Position numbers and translations under genes: made by a program. Shown here piece after piece: positions 1 to 8,916 of a stretch of 59,373 nucleotides of DNA; within the stretch, counting starts at the first letter, position 1, and each line of letters starts with the position of its first letter. The stretch spans positions 1 through 59,373 of the forward strand of contig JAFURM010000054.1 in the NCBI GenBank assembly GCA_017471925.1, given 5' to 3'. This DNA is from Bacteroides sp. Its GTDB lineage: Bacteria; Bacteroidota; Bacteroidia; Bacteroidales; Bacteroidaceae. Below the pieces are notes generated by a model. That model was not told the origin of the DNA, did not search any database, and saw only the letters and a program-made list of their open reading frames with translations.

Positions 1-90
1 TTACGGGAAGTGTGAAACGTGGCTGCCGTTTCCTTGATTCCCATCCCGGCCGCATAGCATCTTAAAATGTTCTTGATTTTTTTTGTTCAT
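1..90 (-). CDS. istA: IstA transposase, N-terminal fragment (left copy)
   Basis: This is the first part of an IS21 transposase, cut by the window edge. One reading frame gives KNILRCYAAGMGIKETAATF, which fits the N-terminal helix-turn-helix of IstA. The only ATG (at 90 on the minus strand) is out of frame with that HTH because of a run of eight A; seven A would put them in frame. The identical arrangement is in the right copy. The start is therefore uncertain, or expression needs slippage at the A-run. Confidence 0.65.
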   Translation of the reverse strand: MNKKNQEHFKMLCGRDGNQGNGSHVSHFP

Positions 91-272
91 TTGTGTAAAT
101 TTTATCATTACCCCGTCACACCAGGACTTGGGTATTCAAATCTACACTAAAAAAATCTAATAATGATTGCAACCAGTGGTCAATCTTATTTTACCCAAAA
201 GGGTCAATCACATTAAGGCCAAAGGGGACTATTCTATTTGGCCAAAAGGGTCAAAGTTCAGTGGCTTTTCCA
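1..272 (-). mobile_element. IS21-family element, 5' end only (left copy)
   Basis: The segment is the reverse complement of the right end of the window. Homology to the right copy stops at 272, where the element ends in CA on this strand (TG on the other), the usual IS21 tip. Inside the tip lie repeated TGACCC/TTTGGCC blocks, like the multiple terminal repeats bound by IS21 transposase. Only the start of istA is present; the rest lies beyond the window. The element points outward. Confidence 0.85.
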
Positions 273-295
273 ACCATCGCTCAGTGATAATAAAA

Positions 296-332
296 GTCAG
301 CAGCATCGGAGGAAGACTCTGATGCTGCTGAC
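296..332 (-). terminator. Terminator of the zinc peptidase gene
   Basis: A perfect 12-bp stem, GTCAGCAGCATC/GATGCTGCTGAC, is followed on the minus strand by TTTTATT. It lies 50 bases after the stop of the minus-strand peptidase gene and between that gene and the IS tip. Confidence 0.75.
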
Positions 333-382
333 ACATTATAGGGGGAACTCCCCGAAGCAGGAAATAAACTCAAAAAGGTTTC

Positions 383-1069
383 TTAGTCACGGCGTCCCAG
401 GAAAATCATGATGTAGTAGACCAAGGTAGCCAGGGAGCTGAGGGCTGCGACTACATAGGTGTAGGCGGCTGAGCGAAGAGCATCTTCGGCCTTGTCATGA
501 TTGTAGGAGTTGGTGATGCCTGAGTTGTTGAGCCATACCAGAGCACGATGACTGGCATTGATCTCTACCGGAAGGGTGATGAAACTGAATAGGGTAGTGG
601 TGGCAAAGAGGATGATGCCTGCCAACAGCAATTGGGGGAAGGTGTTCACCATCAGAATGCCGGCCAGCAAAATCCAGGTCATGATGTTGGAGGCAAAGGA
701 GACTACCGGTACCAACTTGCTGCGCATAGTGAGCGGGGCATAAGCACGGGCATGCTGTACGGCATGACCGCATTCGTGGGCAGCTACGGCAGCGGCCATG
801 ATGCTACTGCTACTGTAGACAGCATCACTCAGGTTCACCGTCTTGTTGGCTGGGTTGTAGTGGTCGGTCAACTGGCCGGGGGTGTGGGTAACCTTGACAT
901 CATAGATGCCATTGTCGTGGAGCATCTTCAGGGCTATGTCTGCACCTGTCATGCCATTGCCGATGGGTACCTTGGAGTATTTCTTGAACTTGTTCTGCAG
1001 GTTCATCTGTACCAACCAACTCAGGATGGCTACTCCAATAAAGACAATCCATTCTATTCCTATCGTCAT
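383..1069 (-). CDS. YugP-type membrane zinc metallopeptidase
   Basis: This 228-residue protein is predicted to be an integral-membrane neutral zinc peptidase of the YugP family (Zn_peptidase_2, PF04298); its substrate is not known. An N-terminal membrane helix (about residues 6-23) precedes the zinc-binding motif HECGH at residues 98-102, where the two His are ligands and the Glu is catalytic. Two or three hydrophobic helices follow (about 122-175), with another near the C-terminus. Length matches the family (about 225-230). It is transcribed alone: a terminator follows, and a 167-bp palindromic element sits just upstream of its start. Confidence 0.88.
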   Translation of the reverse strand: MTIGIEWIVFIGVAILSWLVQMNLQNKFKKYSKVPIGNGMTGADIALKMLHDNGIYDVKVTHTPGQLTDHYNPANKTVNLSDAVYSSSSIMAAAVAAHECGHAVQHARAYAPLTMRSKLVPVVSFASNIMTWILLAGILMVNTFPQLLLAGIILFATTTLFSFITLPVEINASHRALVWLNNSGITNSYNHDKAEDALRSAAYTYVVAALSSLATLVYYIMIFLGRRD

Positions 1070-1090
1070 AATCTTCTTTTTAAGTTAAGC

Positions 1091-1257
1091 GTCTGTTTTG
1101 AATTTATTCCATTCTTTTATTATTCGCTTTCCATGAGTTTCTTTTCGGCTCTTTTGCCCGTTCTTTCTCGTCACATAACCCGCTATGCTCCTTGAAAGAG
1201 CGAACAAAATTCTCGAAAAGACTCCTCATAAAAAGGCTGAATAAATTCAAAACAGAC
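1091..1257. repeat. 167-bp long palindromic element, copy 1
   Basis: Both ends carry the same 19-bp inverted repeat (GTCTGTTTTGAATTTATTC). The interior also folds on itself: the CATGAG-TTTCTTTTCG arm pairs with CGAAAAGACTCCTCAT and the CTCTTTTG.CCGTTCTTTC arm with GAAAGAGCGAACAAAA, so the whole unit is one imperfect hairpin with its loop near CACATAACCCGCTATG. A second 167-bp copy lies at 56934-57100. It sits between purA and the zinc peptidase gene. It looks like a non-autonomous (MITE-like) palindromic repeat. Confidence 0.85.
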
Positions 1258-1341
1258 TCTAAATAATCAGTTTCTCTATATTCCTATAACAAACAGTTTG
1301 CCAAAAAGGCTCAGTCGGAACAGGAAATCAATGGAAAACGG

Positions 1342-2613
1342 TTATTCTTCCGTGTAGCGCTCGATGGTCTGTTCGCGGTCGGGACCTACAGAGACTATCT
1401 TGATGGGCACTTCCAGCTGTTCTTCCAGGAAGGTGAGATAGGCGTTGAACTCTTCGGGGAACTCATCTTCACTCTGCATTTTTGTCATATCGGTCTGCCA
1501 ACCGGGCAGTTCCACATAAACAGGCTCTACGCCTTCGGTGATGTCGTAGGGGAAGTGGTCGATTTCTTCGCCGTTCATCTTATAGGCCACGCAGGCTTTG
1601 ATGGTTTCGAAGGTGTCCAGTACATCGCTCTTCATCATGATGAGCTTGGTTACACCATTAATCATGACGGAGTATTTCAGGGCTACCAGGTCTATCCATC
1701 CACAACGACGCTTGCGGCCGGTGACTGCTCCGAACTCATGGCCCAGTGCGCCAATCTTATCACCGGTTTCATCGAACAGTTCCGTGGGGAACGGACCTGC
1801 ACCTACACGGGTGCAATAGGCCTTGAAGATGCCATAGACATCGCCTATCTTGTTGGGGGCAATGCCCAAACCTGTGCAGGCACCAGCGCAGATGGTGTTG
1901 GATGAGGTGACGAAGGGATAGGAACCGAAGTCTATGTCGAGCATCGTGCCTTGTGCTCCTTCGCAGAGTACGGACTTACCGTCGCGCAACAGGCCGTTCA
2001 CTTCGTGCTCGCTGTCCACCAAGGGGAACTGCTTCAGGTATTCGATGCCCTCCATCCAGGCTTTTTCCAGTTCGGTGAGGTCGTATATGTAGTTCAGGCT
2101 TTTCAGAATCTGCTCGTGGCGTGCCTTGGCTGCTGCATATTTCTTTTCGAAATCGTGCAGGATGTCGCCTACACGTACACCGTTGCGGCTAATCTTGTCG
2201 GTATATGTGGGACCGATACCTTTTCCGGTAGTACCTACCTTGGCATCGCCCTTGGCTGCTTCATAGGCTGCATCCAGGATGCGATGGGTGGGGAGGATGA
2301 GGTGTGCCTTCTTGGAGATGTGCAGGCGTTTCTTCAGGTCGTGTCCTGATGCTTCCAGTGATTCGGCCTCGGCCTTGAAGAGGGCAGGGTCCAGTACTAC
2401 ACCGTTGCCGATGATGTTCACCTTGTCTCCCTGAAAGATTCCCGAAGGAATGGATCGGAGCACATACTTCTGCCCTTCGAACTCCAGGGTGTGTCCGGCA
2501 TTGGGACCGCCCTGGAAACGGGCTACTACGTCATATCTCGGAGTTAATACGTCGACGACTTTGCCTTTGCCTTCGTCGCCCCATTGTAATCCTAACAGAA
2601 TGTCTACTTTCAT
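1342..2613 (-). CDS. purA: Adenylosuccinate synthetase
   Basis: PurA joins IMP and aspartate using GTP to form adenylosuccinate, the first committed step from IMP to AMP, in the cytoplasm. The N-terminal GLQWGDEGKGK loop and the GGPNAGHT motif are the family's nucleotide and IMP-binding signatures; VGTTGKGIGPTYTDK and the late GAVTGRKRRCGW segment are also typical. Its 423 residues are the usual length. Its start lies two bases after the stop of the upstream fur-like gene, so the two are almost certainly co-transcribed, a coupling of purine synthesis and metal regulation by position only. Confidence 0.97.
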   Translation of the reverse strand: MKVDILLGLQWGDEGKGKVVDVLTPRYDVVARFQGGPNAGHTLEFEGQKYVLRSIPSGIFQGDKVNIIGNGVVLDPALFKAEAESLEASGHDLKKRLHISKKAHLILPTHRILDAAYEAAKGDAKVGTTGKGIGPTYTDKISRNGVRVGDILHDFEKKYAAAKARHEQILKSLNYIYDLTELEKAWMEGIEYLKQFPLVDSEHEVNGLLRDGKSVLCEGAQGTMLDIDFGSYPFVTSSNTICAGACTGLGIAPNKIGDVYGIFKAYCTRVGAGPFPTELFDETGDKIGALGHEFGAVTGRKRRCGWIDLVALKYSVMINGVTKLIMMKSDVLDTFETIKACVAYKMNGEEIDHFPYDITEGVEPVYVELPGWQTDMTKMQSEDEFPEEFNAYLTFLEEQLEVPIKIVSVGPDREQTIERYTEE

Positions 2614-2615
2614 AT

Positions 2616-3098
2616 TTATTTCTTCTTATTATTGTTTTTGTTCTTTCGCTTGTTGGCACGGTCGCACTTGCTGCATATACCATATATATATAAGGAGTAA
2701 TGCGTCAGGTTGAACCGGCTGAGTTTGGTGCTCTCAATGGCGTTCTGCAACACTTCGTTCTGGAATTCGGTCACCTTGCCGCATTGGATGCAGATTTGAT
2801 GGTGGTGCGTGTCGCGGTTGTAGCTCTTCTCGTATTGGGAAGAGTTACCGAACTGGTGCTTGATGACCAACCGTGCATTGATAAGCAGGATGATGGTGTT
2901 GTAGAGAGTGGCCCGACTGACACGGAACTTCTCCTGGTCGGCCATGAGGGAATAGAGGGTATCTATGTCAAAGTGACCATCTATGGAGTAGATGGTTTCG
3001 AGTATAGCGTATCTTTCGGGAGTCTTCCGATGCCCGTTAGAGTTCAGGTATTCTGTGAATATCTGCCTTACCGTATCTTTCACACGTTGATTCTCCAT
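2616..3098 (-). CDS. Fur-family metal-responsive repressor
   Basis: This is a Fur/PerR/Zur-type repressor: an N-terminal winged helix (the VSRATLYNTIILL recognition helix) followed by a dimerisation domain with a THHHQICIQCGKV metal site. Two CxxC pairs (CIQC, CSKC) suggest a structural zinc. The C-terminus is a Lys/Asn-rich tail. I place the start at 3098 (MENQ): an upstream ATG at 3131 overlaps the probable -7 box TAACTTTG. Which metal or peroxide it senses cannot be told. It is first in an operon with purA. Confidence 0.9.
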   Translation of the reverse strand: MENQRVKDTVRQIFTEYLNSNGHRKTPERYAILETIYSIDGHFDIDTLYSLMADQEKFRVSRATLYNTIILLINARLVIKHQFGNSSQYEKSYNRDTHHHQICIQCGKVTEFQNEVLQNAIESTKLSRFNLTHYSLYIYGICSKCDRANKRKNKNNNKKK

Positions 3099-3128
3099 TG
3101 CTATGTGGTTATGGGTTTCCACGGCCGA

Positions 3129-3136
3129 CAAAGTTA
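3129..3136 (-). promoter_or_regulatory. -7 box of the fur-purA promoter
   Basis: TAACTTTG on the minus strand matches the Bacteroides TAnnTTTG -7 element and lies about 30 bases before the chosen start at 3098. No clean TTTG -33 box is seen. Confidence 0.5.
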
Positions 3137-3193
3137 GTTCTTTTTATAGAAAGCAGGAAGGATTCAGGCTTTTTTTTGCACGTTACAGTCATT

Positions 3194-3871
3194 TTATTCT
3201 TCTGTATCTGCCGGTGCCACCTCTTCGGCCACGAGTCGATAGAGCAGTTTCTCGTTTTCGGAGGGGGAGTCCTTGAAACCATCTACCCGTCGGCATACGT
3301 GGAAGGCATTGCCTTCACTGTGGGCCATGAAACGGCGCAAGGAGGCCATGACGGCATTGCGCACGTGGTAGCTTCCTGAAAGAAAGGCACACACGGCCTG
3401 GTCCAGATACTCGTTTCCGGCTCTTTCACTCATGTCGCCCTTGTGCATCAGCAGGCGGGCAATGATGAGGAACCCGCAAACCTGAGTGTATTCCCGCTCA
3501 TCGGCTATCCATCTGAAGGCAAGGGCCGGGGCATAGGGCAGGTGTTGGAAGAGGTTCATACAGGCCTGTTCGGCTATTTCGATGGTATGTATCTCTTCCA
3601 TCCAGATGTCGGCTATCTCAGGAGGAAAGCTCTCTATCGGTTGCAGCAGGGTGGCCAATATCTTGGATTCGCGTACCTCCTCTTTCCACAGAGCCTGGGC
3701 CAGGGTATGGCTTTTCTCATACGAAGCGGCAATCTGTTTGATGCGCGGCAGCTCTACACCGAAGTTCAGCTTGTACAGGAGTCCTTTTTCGCGCATGCTT
3801 TGGGACACAGCTCCGTTCATGGCCAGGCGGAGCTGTGTCTTTATTTCCTTGAGTTGTTCTTTCAATTCCAT
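3194..3871 (-). CDS. DNA alkylation repair family protein (AlkD-like)
   Basis: This 225-residue protein is all-helical and resembles the HEAT-repeat DNA alkylation repair family (PF08713), which removes alkylated bases in AlkC/AlkD. Visible family features are an N-terminal helix with GVELPRIKQIA, followed by the alternating helices around LWKEEVRESKILATLLQP and WIADEREYTQVCGFL. I cannot confirm the catalytic Asp. It starts 17 bases after the stop of the DPP III gene and is likely its operon partner. Its acidic, Glu-rich end is variable in the family. Confidence 0.75.
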   Translation of the reverse strand: MELKEQLKEIKTQLRLAMNGAVSQSMREKGLLYKLNFGVELPRIKQIAASYEKSHTLAQALWKEEVRESKILATLLQPIESFPPEIADIWMEEIHTIEIAEQACMNLFQHLPYAPALAFRWIADEREYTQVCGFLIIARLLMHKGDMSERAGNEYLDQAVCAFLSGSYHVRNAVMASLRRFMAHSEGNAFHVCRRVDGFKDSPSENEKLLYRLVAEEVAPADTEE

Positions 3872-3888
3872 GTGGTGGCAGAAATAGT

Positions 3889-5931
3889 TCAGAAGGGGCT
3901 TAATGTGGCATAGTCCTTGCTATAACGGAGCATCTGTCCGACATAGCTTTCATCGTAGCTCACCTTGACATCGACCAGGCGGCCCTCCGCATCGGCGACA
4001 GCCTCATAACGCGGATTGACAAAGCCTTTGTAGGGAGCCAGGTTCAGGGCCTTGTAGCGTTCCAATACCTCGGCGTGCAAGGCCGGGTCTACCTTTACGG
4101 CATAGCTCTCCACGAGGTTGCGGGCGGCAGCAAAGTCTCCGGTGGACTTGATGCGTTGTATCTCGGCCAACAAACGGCCGAAAAGGGTGCGTAGCTTCTC
4201 ATAATCGTTCACGATGACATAACTCTTGCCGTCTCTCTTCACGATTTCCACCACTTTCTCTGCCTTACCCTGTTCATAGACCCAACGGGCTATCAACTGG
4301 CGGTTGCGCATGTGGGCCTCTTCTATCTCATTTCCCGGCTCTATGCGGACCAACTGGGTCATCAGGCCATTCATGAGATAGGTGTAGTATTCGGCCTTGT
4401 AGGCATCGGCATCGGGCACCAAACCCAGTTCCTGCATCTTGGCATCGGCCACATAGTAGAGTCCGAAGAGGTCGGCACGTGCTTCTTCTATCGTGGAGCC
4501 ATAGGCTTTCAGGGCATCGGGGTCTACTCCCGGAAGCAGTTTGCCCGAACCGTGTCCCAAGCATTCATGCAGGTCTGTGTGCAGGTTGCCGGTGAGGTCA
4601 CCATATCGGTCTATCCAACCCAACTCCCGGGCATCACAGACAAACTCTTCATTGAAGCCGTTGCCGTGGGCTGCCTTGTTGTAGGCATCAGTAATGTTGC
4701 CGATGGTTACCGACTTGGAGCCGTGCATGCTGCGAATCCAGTTGGCATTGGGCAGGTTGATGCCGATAGCTGTGGAGGGGTAGAGGTCACCGGCCAGGAT
4801 GGCTGCAGTGATAACCTTGGCTGAAACGCCTTTGACCTGCTCTTTCTTGAAGAGAGAATCTACGGGGGAGTGGTCTTCGAACCATTGGGCGTTACGGCTG
4901 ATGGTCTCTGTGCGCCGGGTGGCTTCCAGGTCCTTGAAGTTTACGAGAGATTCCCAACTGGCTTTCATGCCCAGCGGGTCACCGTAGGTCTCCGTGAAAC
5001 CGTTTACGAAATCCACACGTGAGTTCAGGTCTTTCACCCACAGAATGGCATACTCATCGAAGGTCTTCAGGTCTCCAGTTTCGTAGAAGGTTATCAGCTT
5101 GGCAATAACTGCTTTCTGCTCGGGCGTTTCAGCTACCTCTTCTGCCTTCTTCAGCCAAAAGACGATTTTCTCTATGGCCTCTCCATACAGTCCACCGACT
5201 TTCCACACCTTTTCCACAATCTTGCCCTCTTCCTTCACCAGACGACTGTTCAGTCCGTAGGAGATGGGAGTTTCATCTTTAGGGTCTTTCCGGGCATTGT
5301 AGAAAGCTTCGGCTTCTTGCTGGGTGACACCGTCGTAATAGTTGCATGCAGAGGTGAGCAACAGATCCTCACCGTCGGCCTGATTGACACGCTTGGGCAT
5401 GACGGCAGGGTCGAAGATGACAGGGAATATTTCGTTGCACCAATCTTCAAGTTGTTGTCCCTCCTTCAAGGGGAAGAGAGAGGGAGATGTCTCCTGCAGG
5501 GCCTGCCTGAAAAACTCAGGCGTAAATCCGGGGACGAACTTTTCGGAACCATAGTGGTGATGGATGCCGTTGGAGAACCACACCCGTTTCAGGTAAATCT
5601 CCATAGCCTTGAAGTCGGCCGAATTTCTGTCTCCTTTATAGTTCACATAGACCGCTTCCAAAGCACGGCGGATGGTGAGGTTGTACTTGCCGTTCTGGTC
5701 AAAGAGGATATCCCTGCCTTGCAGGGCGGCTTCGGTCAGGTAATAGACCAGTTCTTTCTGTTTCAGAGAAAGCTCTTCGAAGCCGGGTACGCGATAGCGT
5801 AGAATCTGTAAGTCTGCAAACTGTTCCACTGTATAATCGAATTGTTCCACCGTGGTGGAGGGTTCTTGCCGGTTGCCGCATGCTGACAGTAGGGTAGCGG
5901 CAGCCAATAATGAGCCAATCTGTTTCTTCAT
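3889..5931 (-). CDS. Dipeptidyl peptidase III (M49), predicted lipoprotein
   Basis: DPP III is a zinc exopeptidase that removes dipeptides from peptide N-termini. Numbering from the start at 5931, the zinc motif HECLGH is at residues 455-460 and the third ligand lies in the EEARADL motif about 25 residues later, the M49 signature. The N-terminus (MKKQIGSLLAAATLLSAC) is a lipoprotein signal with a lipobox Cys, so the enzyme is probably anchored in the envelope. Starting at 5931 gives 680 residues and restores this signal; an upstream ATG at 5958 would bury it. Confidence 0.93.
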   Translation of the reverse strand: MKKQIGSLLAAATLLSACGNRQEPSTTVEQFDYTVEQFADLQILRYRVPGFEELSLKQKELVYYLTEAALQGRDILFDQNGKYNLTIRRALEAVYVNYKGDRNSADFKAMEIYLKRVWFSNGIHHHYGSEKFVPGFTPEFFRQALQETSPSLFPLKEGQQLEDWCNEIFPVIFDPAVMPKRVNQADGEDLLLTSACNYYDGVTQQEAEAFYNARKDPKDETPISYGLNSRLVKEEGKIVEKVWKVGGLYGEAIEKIVFWLKKAEEVAETPEQKAVIAKLITFYETGDLKTFDEYAILWVKDLNSRVDFVNGFTETYGDPLGMKASWESLVNFKDLEATRRTETISRNAQWFEDHSPVDSLFKKEQVKGVSAKVITAAILAGDLYPSTAIGINLPNANWIRSMHGSKSVTIGNITDAYNKAAHGNGFNEEFVCDARELGWIDRYGDLTGNLHTDLHECLGHGSGKLLPGVDPDALKAYGSTIEEARADLFGLYYVADAKMQELGLVPDADAYKAEYYTYLMNGLMTQLVRIEPGNEIEEAHMRNRQLIARWVYEQGKAEKVVEIVKRDGKSYVIVNDYEKLRTLFGRLLAEIQRIKSTGDFAAARNLVESYAVKVDPALHAEVLERYKALNLAPYKGFVNPRYEAVADAEGRLVDVKVSYDESYVGQMLRYSKDYATLSPF

Positions 5932-6024
5932 GATGTTTGTAGCGATAAAAGCAGACACGGACTACACGGACCGGGGCGTTTATATTAGAATCGCGGTCTG
6001 TCCGAGTAATCCGTGCCGGAATAA

Positions 6025-6079
6025 GAAACTGTTTTGAATGTGTTTATTCCTTTTGTTTTCAAAACAGGTTTCTCAAAAG
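6025..6079 (-). terminator. Hairpin after the AraC-type gene; possible short relative of the 167-bp element
   Basis: AAACTGTTTTGAA pairs with TTCAAAACAGGTTT around a loop of roughly 20 bases and is followed on the minus strand by a short T-rich tract. It lies directly after the stop of the regulator at 6083. The stem shares CTGTTTTGAAT...TTTATTCC with the ends of the 167-bp palindromes. Confidence 0.55.
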
Positions 6080-6082
6080 TTC

Positions 6083-6547
6083 TTATTTCTTCATTTCTGC
6101 GTGTCTCTTACGATAGCCATTGGGGGTTTCACCCATGTTCTTATAGAAAGCAGCATAGAAAGATTGGCGGTTGGCAAATCCTACCATAGTGCTGATTTCT
6201 TCTACATTCTTGCTGGCATATCTCTTGTCGGTCAACAAGTGAAGTGCATCCTTGATTCTGTATTCATTCAACAAGCAAGAATAGTTCATACCAAAACGTG
6301 AGTTGACAACTGCCGACAGGTAGCGGGTGTTGGTCTTCAACTCTTTGGCCAAGTCCTTAGCCGAGAAGTCGGGATCTCTGTACTTTTTCTGCACGACGAT
6401 GATATTCAAAATCTTGTCGTACAATTCATCTGCTAATTCCGGACGAATCAGAGAACGGTAAGCGGCGTTCTTCTCCTTTTTTTCACGCAGGTTATAAGGA
6501 CGTTTCTTTACGGTCTCTTCCTGCACCTTGTTTTCCAAATCACTCAT
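6083..6547 (-). CDS. AraC-type HTH regulator, single DNA-binding domain
   Basis: The 154-residue protein consists of a charged 45-residue N-terminus and one AraC-type double helix-turn-helix (about residues 50-150). The first HTH includes SAKDLAKELKTNTRYLSAVV and the second VEEISTMVGFANRQSFYAAF, ending in the family's GETPNGYRKRH. No sensor domain is present, so it may be controlled by its own level or by a partner. Its leader holds a perfect 20-bp palindrome (6580-6599). The target genes are unknown. Confidence 0.88.
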   Translation of the reverse strand: MSDLENKVQEETVKKRPYNLREKKEKNAAYRSLIRPELADELYDKILNIIVVQKKYRDPDFSAKDLAKELKTNTRYLSAVVNSRFGMNYSCLLNEYRIKDALHLLTDKRYASKNVEEISTMVGFANRQSFYAAFYKNMGETPNGYRKRHAEMKK

Positions 6548-6579
6548 TTTAATTAACTGGTTAGGGGTTTGTTTATTAT

Positions 6580-6599
6580 GGAAGTCTGTACAGACTTCC
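6580..6599. promoter_or_regulatory. Perfect 20-bp palindrome upstream of the AraC-type regulator
   Basis: GGAAGTCTGTACAGACTTCC reads the same on both strands and lies about 32 bases before the start of the regulator. A second small inverted repeat (GACTT/AAGTC) adjoins it. It could be an operator or an mRNA hairpin in the leader. Confidence 0.55.
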
Positions 6600-6671
6600 T
6601 TTTGACTTTACAAAAGTCAGACATTTTTTTTTTATACGCAACTTTTCTTGTATATATTTTTAGGATAAAAA

Positions 6672-6718
6672 GGAGAGAAATGGCTTTCTGAGAGTTTTGG
6701 GTCTCCTTTTATTAGATT
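6672..6718 (-). terminator. Terminator-like hairpin after the TPR gene
   Basis: On the minus strand AAAAGGAGA pairs with TCTCCTTTT around a loop of about 26 bases, followed by further T. It begins some 45 bases after the stop of the TPR gene. The large loop lowers confidence. Confidence 0.4.
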
Positions 6719-6760
6719 TTTTAACTACTTGTTGCTTCAAATAGTTCCATTTCCAACTGT

Positions 6761-7597
6761 CTATTGACATTGTTGGATTAGCTCTTTCAACTCCGCATAG
6801 GGAATGCCCAAAGAGGCGGCTTTCTCAAACTCTGCCCGTGCCAGGGCCTTTTTATCTTGTGACAAGAGGAGTTGGCCACGTACCAGATAGGCCTCGGGTA
6901 GAGAGGGATTACATTTGATGGCTGTCTCTAAATCGGCCAAGGCCAAGTCGTCACATTTTAGGTCCATTTCCACTCCGGCACGTGCCACGAGGAGTACGGC
7001 GTCTGGTTGTCCCTTGTCGTTTTCGGTTATCATTTTATTCAGAATGTCGAGGGCCTCCTGCAACTTGCCTTCCTTGCGGGACAGGGTGGCTAATCCCAAC
7101 CGGCCGGCATAGTGCTGCTCATCGGTCTGCAACAGTTTCTCAAAGTCTGTCCGGGCTTCCTTATAGGCTTGCATCTGCATGTAGATATAGGCACGCATCT
7201 GGAGTGCTTTCCGGTTGGTGGCGTCAAAGTCAAGAATCATGGAGTAGTCCACACGGGCTGCATCCAGTTCTCCCATTTCCTGAAGAAGCGTGGCACGATT
7301 CATCAGAATGGGAACGGAAGTCGGAGCAAAGTTCAGGGCAAAGGAATAGGCCTCCAAAGCCCCTTCGTATTGTTGACGTTGGCGCCGGATAGTACCGAGG
7401 TTGGAAAAGAGCAAGGCATTGTGTGGGTTGGCCGGCTCTAACTTCAGAGCTTGAAGTATATAGGCTTCGGCCTGATCCAGGCTGTCTTGTTCAATGGCTG
7501 TCATGGCACGGTCTCCCAACTCTTCGTAGCTTTGGGCGAAGGTCGGCATAGTTAGAGCGGAGCTGCATAGCAGGAGGACGGATAGAATATACTTCAT
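6761..7597 (-). CDS. Secreted TPR-repeat protein
   Basis: This 278-residue protein has a signal peptide (MKYILSVLLLCSSALTMPTFA) and then six to seven tetratricopeptide repeats filling the chain. Each repeat shows the W/L-G-Y-A-F-A-P pattern, for example around ALKLEPANPHNALLFSNLG and ALNFAPTSVPILMNRATLL. TPR arrays bind partner proteins; nothing here shows which. It is predicted periplasmic. It is transcribed alone, with a strong promoter upstream and a hairpin downstream. Confidence 0.85.
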   Translation of the reverse strand: MKYILSVLLLCSSALTMPTFAQSYEELGDRAMTAIEQDSLDQAEAYILQALKLEPANPHNALLFSNLGTIRRQRQQYEGALEAYSFALNFAPTSVPILMNRATLLQEMGELDAARVDYSMILDFDATNRKALQMRAYIYMQMQAYKEARTDFEKLLQTDEQHYAGRLGLATLSRKEGKLQEALDILNKMITENDKGQPDAVLLVARAGVEMDLKCDDLALADLETAIKCNPSLPEAYLVRGQLLLSQDKKALARAEFEKAASLGIPYAELKELIQQCQ

Positions 7598-7623
7598 TGT
7601 GCTTCAAATAGAGTTGTACGCAA

Positions 7624-7654
7624 CAAAGATAGGCAATAATTGAAGGCAAACAAA
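7624..7654 (-). promoter_or_regulatory. Promoter of the TPR gene
   Basis: On the minus strand TTTG (7651-7654), a 19-base spacer and TATCTTTG (7624-7631) match the Bacteroides primary sigma consensus. The -33 box overlaps the foot of the leuB terminator hairpin. Confidence 0.75.
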
Positions 7655-7691
7655 GCAGGCTATGTCCGATTCCCGCGACATAGCCTGCTTT
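7652..7691 (-). terminator. Terminator of leuB
   Basis: A perfect 15-bp stem, AAAGCAGGCTATGTC/GACATAGCCTGCTTT, with a 10-base loop lies 50 bases after the leuB stop. TTTGTTTG follows on the minus strand. Confidence 0.75.
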
Positions 7692-7741
7692 TTCTCTTTT
7701 ATTGGGTTATTTTATAGCCTGTTATTCAAAGAAACAGAGCG

Positions 7742-8803
7742 TTACTGCTTTTTGATATAGTCTACCAGCCATTCACCTATTTCCTTGGTGCCATACTTGG
7801 CTCCGCCGGCTACCTGGATTTCGGGAGTGCGGACGTTGGCATCGAGAGAGGCATCCACTGCCTGACGGACCAATGCGCCTTCTTCTTTCAGGTTGAAATA
7901 CTCAAAGAGCATGGCAACGGAGAGCACTTGAGCCAGCGGGTTGGCAATGTTCAGACCCTTGGCCTGAGGCCAGCTACCGTGGATAGGTTCGAATACCGGT
8001 GTGCTTTCGCCGGTAGAAGCGGAGGGAAGCAATCCCATGGAGCCGCTGATGACTGAACCTTCATCAGTCAGGATATCGCCGAAGGTGTTTTCTGTGACCA
8101 TGACATCAAAGAAGGTCGGTTCCTGAATCATGCGCATGGCAGCATTGTCCACATACATGTAATCGGTCGTTACTTCAGGATATTGCGGAGCCATCTCTTG
8201 GGCTATCTTGCGCCACAGGCGTGAAGAGGCCAGTACGTTGGCTTTGTCCACTACCGTCAGATGCTTGTTGCGCTTCATGGCATATTCGAAAGCTACTTTC
8301 AAGATACGCTCAATTTCGGGACGGGTGTAGTAGTTGGTGTCATAGGCTTTCTCATTGTCCTGATACTTCTCACCGAAGTACATGCCGCCGGTCAGTTCGC
8401 GGATACAGATGAAATCGGCATTCTCCACCAATTCGGCACGCAAGGGAGACTTATGTACCAGGCATTTGAATGTCTGTACGGGACGGATGTTGGCAAACAG
8501 ACCCAACTTCTTGCGCATAGCCAGCAAACCTTGTTCGGGTCGAACCTTGGCGGTCGGGTCATTGTCGAACTTCGGGTCACCTACGGCAGAGAAGAGTACG
8601 GCATCGGCATTCTTGCAGATTTGATAGGTCTCTTCAGGAAACGGGTCGCCTACTTCATCTATGGCGTGTGCCCCACAGAGAGCGTGTTCGTATGTCACCT
8701 CGTGGCCAAACTTCTCACATACGGCGGTCATTACATCCACACCCACGGCGGATATTTCGGGGCCGATACCGTCACCGGCCAATACTGCGATTTTGAAATC
8801 CAT
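7742..8803 (-). CDS. leuB: 3-isopropylmalate dehydrogenase
   Basis: LeuB oxidises and decarboxylates 3-isopropylmalate with NAD+ in leucine synthesis, in the cytoplasm. Family motifs are the N-terminal [12 protein letters not shown], the substrate segment [12 protein letters not shown], and the Mg/substrate region [19 protein letters not shown]. The start at 8803 ([12 protein letters not shown]) gives 353 residues, the usual size; the 13 codons upstream do not look coding. No leuA, leuC or leuD is in the window, and terminators lie on both sides, so leuB here is transcribed alone. Confidence 0.95.
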   Translation of the reverse strand: MDFKIAVLAGDGIGPEISAVGVDVMTAVCEKFGHEVTYEHALCGAHAIDEVGDPFPEETYQICKNADAVLFSAVGDPKFDNDPTAKVRPEQGLLAMRKKLGLFANIRPVQTFKCLVHKSPLRAELVENADFICIRELTGGMYFGEKYQDNEKAYDTNYYTRPEIERILKVAFEYAMKRNKHLTVVDKANVLASSRLWRKIAQEMAPQYPEVTTDYMYVDNAAMRMIQEPTFFDVMVTENTFGDILTDEGSVISGSMGLLPSASTGESTPVFEPIHGSWPQAKGLNIANPLAQVLSVAMLFEYFNLKEEGALVRQAVDASLDANVRTPEIQVAGGAKYGTKEIGEWLVDYIKKQ

Positions 8804-8916
8804 TGTTTCTGTCTTTTTATCATTAACGTTTATGGGTTGCAAAATTACAGTTTTTTCCTCATATTTGCGACAAATATACAGAAATTGTGGGTGTTTGATG
8901 TGCTGACTTTAAAAAA

